From positions 8,917 through 72,916 of the forward strand of contig CAYVBK010000026.1 of assembly GCA_964449465.1 (NCBI GenBank): DNA of 64,000 nt, in the 5' to 3' direction. This document shows, piece after piece, positions 1 through 7,942 of the stretch. Made by a program: the position numbers and the translations under genes. Under the pieces are notes generated by a model, which searched no databases, was not told the DNA's origin, and saw only the letters and a program-made list of their open reading frames with translations. Source of the stretch: CAYRXM01 sp964449465. GTDB taxonomy: Bacteria > Chloroflexota > Anaerolineae > JAFGEY01. Every line of letters starts with the position of its first letter. Positions within the stretch are counted from its first letter, which is position 1.

Positions 1-1751
1 CCCGCTATGGCCTGATGAATGCCGAAATCGAGATCGAGACGCCGCTGGCCTTTCGCGCCGTGTACAAACAATTTTATTTTCCGGGCTGGCAAGTGCTGGT
101 AGACGGACGCCCAACACCGCTCATTGTCACACCGCCCTATGGACTGCTGGGCTTTGAAGTGCCGGCCGGACGACACACCATCGTAGTGCAGCCGACCACC
201 ACCCCGCTGCGCCAGACGGGGGAAACGCTCAGTATGCTGGCCTTGCTGGTAACGGCCGGGTTGATGGTGATAAAGCGGCGAGCAGGACAGCGCACCACCT
301 TGCCAGCATCGGCCTTTGTCCGGCCGGGCCGATTCTATCTGACATTGGCCGCCTGGTCACTGGCACTGCTGGCTATCAAGTTGGGGCTGGTGGATCGCAC
401 CGAAAATCTGTTTCGCGCCCGCCGCTTTGACGGGCAGCGCATCGCCGGCGTGTCCCAAAAGGCGCAGATCAATTTCGGCGGCCAGTTGATGCTGCGTGGC
501 TATGACCTGGGCCCGGCCCGGTCGGGCGAGCCGCTGCGTCTGGACATGTATCTGAGCGCGCTGGGAAGGGTGGACGGTAACTATATGGCGTATGCCCGCC
601 TGGTAGACGACGAGGGGCGGCTGTGGAGCCTGCCCGACAACGGCACACCGCGCGAGTTTCGCCCGCCGCCGCCCACCCACGCATGGCCGACAGACCGCTA
701 TGGGCATTGGGCTTATTGGGCCTATGTGCTGCCCGGCACGCCGCCCGGCCGCTATTGGATCGAGGTCGGCGTGTTTGAGCGCGGCACATGGCGCGGCCTG
801 AATGTGCTAGATGAGCAAGGACACATGGTAGGGATCAGCGCGCGCATTGGACCGGTCGAGATAGCCCGCGCCGCCAGACCGCCCGCGCTCGATACGCTCA
901 ACATCGAACATCCACTCAATGCGCCGATGAATGTCGAACTGACCCTGCTGGGCCTGGCCGGATACACCTCGCAGCGACAGGGCGGCGATTCGCTTGACCT
1001 CACCCTGTTCTGGCAGGCCGACAGGCAGCCGGCCCAAGATAACCGCCTGCAAATCTGGGCGGCCTCAAACAATGAGCGTGTGCTGCTGGGCGATCAACTG
1101 CCGTTGGGCCAGACGACCTATCCCACCTCAAGCTGGCGAAAGGGCGAGAGCGTGCGTGGCCTGTACCATCTACGCGTTCCGGCGGCCATGCAAGCCGGGC
1201 CGTATGTGCTGCAAGCCCTGCTGATTGATGCGCAGGGCCGGCCGGTCGGCCAGCCGGTTACATTGGGGCCGCTCCAGGTGGCGCCGACCGAGCGGCTGAT
1301 GCGGTTGCCCGACGCCATCACTCACCGCGTCGAGGCCAACCTGGGTGGTCAGGTCACGCTGATGGGCGGAGACGTGAGCGCGGCCGATGCGGCAAGATTG
1401 ACTCCCGGCCAGATCCTCACTGTCACCCTGTACTGGCAGGCCCGCCAGGAAATGGAGACAAGCTATCAGGTATTTGTGCAGTTGACCGGGCCCGGCGGAC
1501 TGCTGGCGCAAAGCGACGCCGCCCCGGCCGGTGGAGGGCGTCCCACCACCGGTTGGATGGTCGGCGAAGTGGTGATAGACCGCCATTGCCTGACCCTCCC
1601 ACCCGACACTGCGCCGGGAACCTATCAATTGCTGGCCGGCATGTATCGCCAGGATACTTTTCAACGTTTGACAGTACAGGATCAGAGCGGACACTCAACG
1701 ACTGATGCCATCGTCCTGACCGAGATCGTGGTGGAGAACGCACAAAAATGA
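1..1751 (+). CDS. YfhO-like membrane protein, C-terminal part (5' end outside window)
   Basis: The reading frame is open to the left edge (codons R-Y-G-L precede the first ATG at 15), so this is the 3' part of a larger gene. The first ~60 residues (YKQFYFPGWQVLVDG... VPAGRHTIVV) resemble the end of the extracytoplasmic domain of YfhO-type multi-pass membrane proteins, which are implicated in glycosylation of envelope polymers. Two hydrophobic segments follow (about residues 73-87 and 106-122). The remaining ~440 residues are beta-rich and consist of three related units of about 130 residues, each with a G-x-x-L-x-L-x-x-Y/FWQA strand, a PT-x-W-x-x-GE turn and a PG-x-Y-x-L strand. The stop overlaps the next start (ATGA), so the two are co-transcribed. 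The exact function is unknown. Confidence 0.75.
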   Translation, partial: RYGLMNAEIEIETPLAFRAVYKQFYFPGWQVLVDGRPTPLIVTPPYGLLGFEVPAGRHTIVVQPTTTPLRQTGETLSMLALLVTAGLMVIKRRAGQRTTLPASAFVRPGRFYLTLAAWSLALLAIKLGLVDRTENLFRARRFDGQRIAGVSQKAQINFGGQLMLRGYDLGPARSGEPLRLDMYLSALGRVDGNYMAYARLVDDEGRLWSLPDNGTPREFRPPPPTHAWPTDRYGHWAYWAYVLPGTPPGRYWIEVGVFERGTWRGLNVLDEQGHMVGISARIGPVEIARAARPPALDTLNIEHPLNAPMNVELTLLGLAGYTSQRQGGDSLDLTLFWQADRQPAQDNRLQIWAASNNERVLLGDQLPLGQTTYPTSSWRKGESVRGLYHLRVPAAMQAGPYVLQALLIDAQGRPVGQPVTLGPLQVAPTERLMRLPDAITHRVEANLGGQVTLMGGDVSAADAARLTPGQILTVTLYWQARQEMETSYQVFVQLTGPGGLLAQSDAAPAGGGRPTTGWMVGEVVIDRHCLTLPPDTAPGTYQLLAGMYRQDTFQRLTVQDQSGHSTTDAIVLTEIVVENAQK

Positions 1752-2890
1752 ACTATATCGGCTCCAAGTATTCCTTGCTGCCCGAAATTGAAAACATTCT
1801 GTCAGAACAAAATGTCCCCGCCGGCGGCATTGCGCTAGACCTGTTTGCCGGTAGCGGAGCAGTGGCGCAGTGCCTCAAGCAGCGCGGACATGTGGTCTAT
1901 GCCAACGACTGGCAAGAGTATGCCTATGTGACCAACATGGCCTTGATCGCCCTGGATGAACTGCCGATGTTTGAACGTCTGCTGGCCGCCGGCCCGATAC
2001 CGGCCGGAAACGCGGTGGAAAGCCTGAACATCAACGGACGGCGGGTCTTGCCAGCCGACCAGCCCTGCGCCCGTATCTTGAGCTATCTGGAGCGGCTGCC
2101 CGGCCAGGACGGGGCATTTTACCAGGCCTACTGCGAGGGTGGGGCAGCCGGACGGCTGTACTATGCGCAGGAAAATGGACGGCGCATCCAGGCCATCCGC
2201 GATCAGATCGAAGCGTGGAACGCGGCCGGCCTGCTTATGTTTGAGGAAAAGGCCTGGCTGGTGGCCTGCCTGATCGAGGCCGCCGACCGGGTGGCCAACA
2301 CCGCCTCGGTGTATGGGGCCTATCTCAAACGGGTCAAGGCGACGGCGCACAAGCCGCTGCGCCTGGCCGCCTTGCAACCCATTGCCTCACCCGGCCCGGT
2401 GAGCGGGCATCGCGTCTGGCGGCAAGACGGCCTGGAGGTGCTGGACAGCCTGGCTGCCGACGCCCCGTTGCGCCTGGTATATGTGGATCCGCCTTACAAC
2501 CATCGCCAGTATGCCGCCAATTACCACATTTTGGAAACCATCGCCCGCTGGGACCTGGCCGAGTTTGCCCCGCGAGGCGTCACCGGCCTGCGCCCGGCCG
2601 AGACGCAGCGCTCCGATTTTTGCATCCAAAGCATGGTGGAAAAGACATTTCGTCGCCTGTTTGAGCAAGTTAATGCCGAATATCTTTTATTTTCTTATAA
2701 CAATGAAGGTTTGTTGTCAGAGGAAAAACTGCTGGGGCTGTTTGAGGAGTTTTGCACCGACGTGCAGTTTCGGCGCATTCGCTTCAAGCGGTTCCGCGCC
2801 GACGTGGATGGCACCAACCGGGTATACAAGGCCGACCATACCCAAGAGTTTTTGATCTTGGGGCGACCGCGCCGCGCCCTCAGCGTTTGA
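1748..2890 (+). CDS. D12-class DNA adenine N6-methyltransferase
   Basis: This 380-residue protein is probably a Dam-like enzyme that transfers methyl from SAM to adenine N6 in DNA. The N-terminus MNYIGSKYSLLPEI is the family's characteristic opening. SAM-binding motif I is DLFAGSGAVA at about residue 30, and the catalytic DPPY motif (VDPPYNHRQY) is near residue 247. The ATG overlaps the upstream stop in ATGA. No restriction endonuclease lies beside it in the window, so it is an orphan methylase here, which would suit a regulatory or phage-protection role. The C-terminal codons (RRALSV) lie inside the left copy of a 22-bp direct repeat that recurs at 6146. The target sequence cannot be read from the sequence alone. 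Confidence 0.9.
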   Translation: MNYIGSKYSLLPEIENILSEQNVPAGGIALDLFAGSGAVAQCLKQRGHVVYANDWQEYAYVTNMALIALDELPMFERLLAAGPIPAGNAVESLNINGRRVLPADQPCARILSYLERLPGQDGAFYQAYCEGGAAGRLYYAQENGRRIQAIRDQIEAWNAAGLLMFEEKAWLVACLIEAADRVANTASVYGAYLKRVKATAHKPLRLAALQPIASPGPVSGHRVWRQDGLEVLDSLAADAPLRLVYVDPPYNHRQYAANYHILETIARWDLAEFAPRGVTGLRPAETQRSDFCIQSMVEKTFRRLFEQVNAEYLLFSYNNEGLLSEEKLLGLFEEFCTDVQFRRIRFKRFRADVDGTNRVYKADHTQEFLILGRPRRALSV

Positions 2891-2898
2891 TCTGCGCC
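2877..2898. repeat. 22-bp direct repeat, left copy
   Basis: These 22 bases are identical to 6146-6167. They contain the end of the methylase gene on the plus strand (LSV-stop). On the minus strand they spell AQIKR-stop, the exact C-terminus of the J-domain protein at the other repeat copy. On the minus strand from about 2942 to 2888 there is a stop-preceded 18-codon remnant matching the last 18 residues of that protein at about 10 positions (shared G-L-x-F, W-L and A-Q-I-K-R). Confidence 0.8.
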
Positions 2899-3051
2899 GA
2901 CAACCAGATCACAAATCCATTGAAAAAGAGTCCATTTCAACAGAGACACAGATCACGCTAAAATAACCCAAGAATTATTGAATAGCATCAAAACTCTACG
3001 CCTCTGCATCGAGTTTTTTTCAGCAGACGCAAGTATTTTATACAAGGAGAA

Positions 3052-5984
3052 ATGATGACCTCGAGATTGTTTGTTCCCCATGCCCGCCAACTCTATGCCG
3101 GCCTCATCGCTGCGCTCATTGCCAGCCTGATCCTGCCACTAGCGCCATCCATGCCCGCCCGCGCCGACATCGCCCCGGTGCTGCACCTGCCGCTGGACGA
3201 ATCCGCCGGCGCGACCACCTTTGCCGACCTTTCCGTCTACAATCATCCCGGCGCGTGTTCCGGCGCGAGCTGCCCCACCACCGGCATCGCGGGCATGATC
3301 ATCGTCACCAGCACGCTGGATTCCGGCGCAGGCACCCTGCGCCAGGCCATCGCCGATGCCGCGCCCGGCGATACCATCCTCTTTGACAACAGCCTGTCCG
3401 GTCTGACCATCACCTTGTCCAGCCAACTGGCCATCGCCAAGAACCTGACCATTGACGGCAGCGCGCTGCCCGTCACCATCACCTTGAACGGCAACCACGC
3501 CACGCGCATCCTCTTCATATCCAGCGGCGCCCGCGTCACGCTGAACCGGCTCCAGTTCAGCGCCGGCGCGGTTAATGTTTACAACGAAGGCGGCGGTCTC
3601 TACATAGCCTCCGGCGCCGTGGTCACGCTGACGCACAGCGCGGTGCTGAGCTGTACGGCCGGTTGGGGAGGCGGCATCTACGGCGAAATGGCCACGCTGA
3701 CGGTGCAGGACAGCACCTTCGCCGGCAACTCGGCCACCTCTGGCGGCGGCATCACCAACGGGGCAGGCACACTGACGGTGCAGGGCAGCACGTTCACTGG
3801 CAACTCGGGCGACAGCGGCGGCGGCATCTACAACATAATGGGCACGCTGACGGTGCAGGACAGCACGTTCACTGGCAATTCGGTCACCGGCAGCGGCGGC
3901 GGCATCTACAGCGAGGAAACCACGCTGACGGTACGGGACAGCACGTTCTACGGCAATCGGGCCTGGGGGGGCGGCGGCTTTACAGCTACCAGGGCACGCG
4001 GACGGTGCAGAACAACACGTTCGTCGCAAACGCGGCCTACCGGGGCGGCGGCCTTTACAACGCGATCGGCACACTGACGATGGAGAACTGCACGGTGGCC
4101 GGCAACTGGGCCGCCGATTTTGGCGGCGGCCTCTACGGCAACTTGATTCTTCACAACACGATTGTGTGGGGCAACCTTGCGGACAGCGGCGACCCTCAGA
4201 TGTGCACCTCCGGCGCAACCCTTTATGACAGCGTGGTGCAGGGCGGTTGTCCTACCAACGCAACCTGCGTCAATGTGCTGTCAGCCGACCCGCGGCTGGG
4301 CGCGCTCGGCGATTACGGCGGGAGCACCCCTACCATGCCGCTGCGGCCCGGCTCTGCGGCGCTGGACGCCGGCAATGACGCCACCTGTTTGCTCACCGAC
4401 CAGCGCGGTGTGACGCGCCCGCAGGTCGCACACTGCGACATCGGCGCGTTCGAATCGCACGGCTTTATCCTGTCGGTGTCCGGCGGCGACCAGCAAACCA
4501 CGCGGATTAAAACGGCTTTTCCGAATGCGCTGGTGGTGAGCATTGTGGGCAGAAACATCGCCGATCCGGTCGAAAATGGCGTGGTGACCTTTAACGCCCC
4601 GGCCTCCGGCGCCGGCGCGACGCCGCTGACCAGCATACTACCGATTATGGGCAACGTGGCCGCGCAAGGTCTGACCGCGAACGGCATCACCGGCGCTTTT
4701 ACGGTGACGGTCGCTGCCTCCGGCGTCCTGACGCCGGCGACCTTTGTGCTGACCAACACCAACAAGTATGCCGCGGCCGTGGCGCTCGCCTCCATGCCAA
4801 ACCCGTCCGGCTATGGGCAAACCGTCTTCCTGACCGCCACGGTGAGCGCGCCCGATCCGGGCGGCGACACACCGACGGGAACGGTGGCCTTTACGGCTGA
4901 CGGCAGCGCGATCGCGGGCTGCGCCGCGCAGCCGCTCGACAGCAGCGGGCAGGCCGCCTGCGCGACGGCGGCGCTGGCGAGCGGCATGCACAGCCTGCGC
5001 GCCGACTATGGCGGCGATGGCAATTACAGCCCGGGCGCTTCGCCGACGCATATCCAGGTGGTAATTCCGGTCAATCATGCGCCGGTCGCCGTGAGCGACA
5101 TCTATACCACGCCGCAGGATACGGCGCTTGTTATCCCTGCGCCAGGCGTGCTGGACAACGACAGTGACCCCGATGGCGATCTGCTGACCGCTGCCCTCGT
5201 CACGCAGCCAATGCACGGCAAAGCCGGTCTGAACAGCAGCGGCGCGCTGCTCTATCTGCCTGCGGCCGGCTTTGTGGGCCAAGACGCTTTTGACTATGCC
5301 GCGTCGGATGGCGTGCTGACGGCCACCGCGCGCATTACCGTCAACGTCACCCGCGTCAACCATCCGGTGGTCGCCCGCGACGATATCGCCGTGACGCGCG
5401 AAGACGAGACGCTGGTCGTGCCCGCGCCGGGCGTGCTGGCCAATGACGCCGACCCCGACGGCGATCCGCTGACGGCGGAACTGCTCACCCTGCCGTTTAC
5501 CGGCACGGTGACATTGGCCGCCAACGGCGCGTACACCTACACCCCACCGCTCAACTTTAACGATGTGGTCTCGTTCACCTACCGCGTCCACGACACGGGC
5601 AGCCTGAGCGCCACGGCCACGGTCTATATTTTGGTGCAGGCGGTCAACGACCCGCCCACGTTCACCAGCCAGCCCGGGTTGGCGGCGATGCAGGAGCAGC
5701 CGTACACCTATACTGTCATTGCCGCCGACCCCGATCTGCGGCAGGGCGACACGCTCATCCTGACCGCCGTCACACTCCCGACCTGGCTCACGCTGAGCGA
5801 CAGCGGCGGCGGCGCCGGCGAGCTTGGCGGCATTCCATCACAGGCCGACGTCGGCAACCACACCGTCATCCTGCGCGTCACCGACAGAGCCGGAGCGTTT
5901 ACAGAACAAGCGTTTGTGATCACGGTGACCAGAAAATCGTCCTATGACATTTACCTGCCGCTGGCGATCAAAAACGGGTCATAG
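3052..5984 (+). pseudogene. secreted beta-helix / cadherin-like surface protein, interrupted by a frameshift
   Basis: There are two overlapping frames: 3052-~3978 and ~3980-5984. They make one protein of about 977 residues if a single base is restored near 3965-3983. The break lies just after a run of seven G at 3965-3971, where the repeat pattern GGG-L-Y needs one more base. The N-terminus has a signal peptide (hydrophobic to about residue 35, cleavage near ARA-D). Next come PMP-like right-handed beta-helix repeats (GGGIYN...TLTVQDSTFTGNS), ending in the DIGAFES motif of choice-of-anchor-type domains. Then come an Ig-like (Big_3 type) domain, two cadherin/VCBS-like units (NHAPVA... DNDSDPDGD and ANDADPDGD), a putative-Ig unit, and a YDIYLPLAIKN tail. 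Translation starts at ATG 3052 after GGAG. It may be a sequencing error, a phase-variable tract or true decay. Confidence 0.75.
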
Positions 5985-6029
5985 CGGCGAAAAACCTGTC
6001 GGTGTCATTTTGTGCGCGGTTCGGCGGCC

Positions 6030-6105
6030 TGAGGTTCCCGAACTTGTTCGGGATTCCGGCAGCCAAGTGGGGCAACGAGTAGTCTCTCCGGCAGATTGCC
6101 AGGAG
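6030..6105. mobile_element. degenerate remnant of palindromic element B
   Basis: This stretch resembles the right half of the element at 9406-9551. It shares GAAC-xx-GTTCGGG-ATCCGG, then a TGGGGCA motif, then TCTCTCCG-CA-A-TG, and ends in TTGCCAGGAGG. Internal palindromes (CCCGAACTTGTTCGGG) are kept. No open frame of note covers it. It lies at the right end of the block bounded by the 22-bp direct repeats. Confidence 0.55.
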
Positions 6106-6145
6106 GCTGGATGTCACTCTTGCAGCGCGCTCGGCCCCGCGCGGC

Positions 6146-6167
6146 CCCTCAGCGTTTGATCTGCGCC
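6146..6167. repeat. 22-bp direct repeat, right copy
   Basis: Identical to 2877-2898. It holds the stop and last codons of the J-domain protein (minus strand). Just upstream on the plus strand is a stop-terminated fragment reading LGPARPLSV, which resembles the methylase C-terminus LGRPRRALSV. Both flanking gene tails are therefore represented at both ends of the 3.2-kb block. Confidence 0.75.
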
Positions 6168-6634
6168 AGCAGCCAGAGCATAATGGCAATGAACATCAGG
6201 CCGCCCAAAAAGACAGGCAACCCCTCACCGGGCGAGTCTGCGCGCAAGAGTGGGATGTTTTGCAGCAGTTGATAGATCACATAGCCCACCAACAGCGTCC
6301 CCGACAGTATCAAAATAGGCGACAACGCGCTCCATAGCGACAGGCGCGGCCGCACCCGGCCATAAAACCGGCCGCCGCCAACCGTGTGCGTCCAGGTGAG
6401 GCGATGTGAGGCCAAGAGGATGTCATACCCGGCGCGACGCTGTGGATCGCTTAATGTATGATAGGCCTCGTTGATCCGGCTCATCATGGTATGGGCAAAA
6501 GCCTGGTCTGCAGCAGATGGGTGGACATCGGGGTGATATTGGCGGGCCAGCCGCCGATATGCGGCGCGGATTTCTTCCAGACCGGCCGCCGGCGCAACGC
6601 CGAGAACGTGATAATAATCATCCTGATCGCTCAT
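6149..6634 (-). CDS. membrane-anchored J-domain protein
   Basis: This 161-residue protein has an N-terminal J domain of about 65 residues (YYHVLGVAPAAGLEEIRAAYRRLARQYHPDVHP) with the HPD tripeptide that stimulates DnaK ATPase. Two hydrophobic segments follow (about 100-122 and 138-157), and the tail is AQIKR. There is no G/F region or zinc-finger domain, so it is not a full DnaJ. It is more likely a membrane-tethered co-chaperone that recruits Hsp70 to a local client. Its start overlaps the end of the ATPase gene by 17 bases, so it is the last gene of a compact minus-strand operon. The final bases lie in the 22-bp direct repeat. Confidence 0.88.
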   Translation of the reverse strand: MSDQDDYYHVLGVAPAAGLEEIRAAYRRLARQYHPDVHPSAADQAFAHTMMSRINEAYHTLSDPQRRAGYDILLASHRLTWTHTVGGGRFYGRVRPRLSLWSALSPILILSGTLLVGYVIYQLLQNIPLLRADSPGEGLPVFLGGLMFIAIMLWLLAQIKR

Positions 6635-7382
6635 CGGAATACCCCAGCAGAGCCTGCCGCAGAACGGCTATCTCGACCACGTTCTGGCGAGACATGTCGG
6701 CGAGCAGGCGGGCATAGCCGGCCTCTTGTGCCGGCGTCACTCGGACGCTCTCGGCCAGGCGCGCCCAGACATTCCCCTCTCGCTTCCAGATCAGCCGATC
6801 CTCGCCGTCGCTTTCATACACCGATTCGACCTGCCGTTTGAGCGACCAGCCGGCGCCGCGCTCAACATGCAAAAAGACCTTGAGCGTCACCGCCTGGAGG
6901 TGCAGCAGCGAGACACCGTTTTCGCGACACAGTTGATCCTCTGTTTCGTCCAGCGTATTGGCGTGCAGGTTGGAGGCGATAATATGGCCGTCGGCGGCCA
7001 GTTGAAACAAGGCGCGCGCCACCCGGCCCCACACATACGCGGCATAATCTCCAGCCCCGATCTCGTGCGCCAAGTAGCAGGTTCGGCCATAAGCGGCATC
7101 GCGCAGCCCCTCAACCAGCACCGCCGGGCTGTACACCGTGCGGATGGCCGTATAATCGGGCAAAAAGTTGAGCAGCGCGCACATCACCGCCGTTTTGCCG
7201 GCCCCGCCCGGCCGCGCCCCCACCAGCAGCGACGCGCCGGCACGCATCATCGCCGCCAGATAGGCCGCCAGCGGCAGGTCTACCGTGCCGGCATGCAGCA
7301 GATCGACCAGTGATAGCATGCGCCCGCCGCGCTGATTGCAGGCATTGATTTCACGCACATGGGCTTGAATGTCAGAATTCAT
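6618..7382 (-). CDS. truncated secretion-type (VirB11/PilT-like) P-loop ATPase
   Basis: The frame extends to 7439, but ATG at 7382 forms an ATGA overlap with the upstream queH stop and is the likelier start (254 residues). A Walker A motif GARPGGAGKTAV lies near residue 53. An acidic segment CYLAHEIGAGDY follows, and then GHIIASNLHANTLDET, which resembles the conserved histidine-containing region of type II/IV secretion and pilus ATPases (GH-x-x-x-T-x-H-A-N). The N-terminal domains of those proteins are absent and no pilus gene is nearby. It may be a stand-alone NTPase working with the J-domain protein. Family membership is moderately supported; the role is unknown. Confidence 0.7.
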   Translation of the reverse strand: MNSDIQAHVREINACNQRGGRMLSLVDLLHAGTVDLPLAAYLAAMMRAGASLLVGARPGGAGKTAVMCALLNFLPDYTAIRTVYSPAVLVEGLRDAAYGRTCYLAHEIGAGDYAAYVWGRVARALFQLAADGHIIASNLHANTLDETEDQLCRENGVSLLHLQAVTLKVFLHVERGAGWSLKRQVESVYESDGEDRLIWKREGNVWARLAESVRVTPAQEAGYARLLADMSRQNVVEIAVLRQALLGYSDERSG

Positions 7383-7942
7383 TGGCCCCGCTGCCTTGTC
7401 TTTTCGATACTTTCCCACTCGGAATACAGGCAACCGCAATATCGCTGGCTGTACAAATTGTACTGCCGGGTCAGCCGACCGCGCTCGGCCCAGCCGCGCC
7501 GAAAATTTTCAAAATAAAAGGGGATGCGATATGTTTCGCCAAGCTCTTGGGCGATACGTTGAATCGCTTTTTGATCCTGATACGGGCTGATCAACAGAGT
7601 GGTGCTCCAGGCATCAAAGCCGCCCTGGGCAGCCACGCGAGCAGTCTGCTCCAGGCGCAGGCGATAGCAGCGCAAGCAACGTTCACTCATCGCCTCGTGT
7701 TCGTGAATGGCGCGCATGAACGCGATCACATCATAGCCTGCTTCCCACTGCACCGGCAGGTTGACCTGGGCGGCGTATTGCACGAGTGTCTCGCGCCGCC
7801 GCTCGTGCTCGCTAAACGGGTGAATGTTGGGGTTGTACCAGTAGCCAGTGACATCCCAGACCTGCTCGCGCAGGCGGTTGATGGTATAGGTCGAACACGG
7901 CGCGCAGCAAACGTGCAACAAAATACGTTGCTGCTCGCTCAT
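7379..7942 (-). CDS. queH: epoxyqueuosine reductase QueH
   Basis: A 187-residue DUF208-type enzyme that carries out the last step of tRNA queuosine synthesis, reducing epoxyqueuosine at tRNA wobble position 34. The cysteine motifs are all present: HVCCAPCS at the N-terminus, RCLRCYRLR near residue 94 and RYCGCLYS near residue 172. The family uses these for an Fe-S cluster and a metal. The start at 7942 (MSEQQR) overlaps the upstream stop in ATGA, and its own stop overlaps the next start in the same way, so it is translationally coupled on both sides. No other queuosine gene is in the window. Confidence 0.93.
   Translation of the reverse strand: MSEQQRILLHVCCAPCSTYTINRLREQVWDVTGYWYNPNIHPFSEHERRRETLVQYAAQVNLPVQWEAGYDVIAFMRAIHEHEAMSERCLRCYRLRLEQTARVAAQGGFDAWSTTLLISPYQDQKAIQRIAQELGETYRIPFYFENFRRGWAERGRLTRQYNLYSQRYCGCLYSEWESIEKTRQRGQ

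Noticed and set aside
3139..5591. Long minus-strand frames opposite the beta-helix protein (up to 359 codons)
   Set aside because: GC-rich repeats leave the opposite strand open. The translations are Arg/Gly/Ala-rich with no domain, start signal or family.
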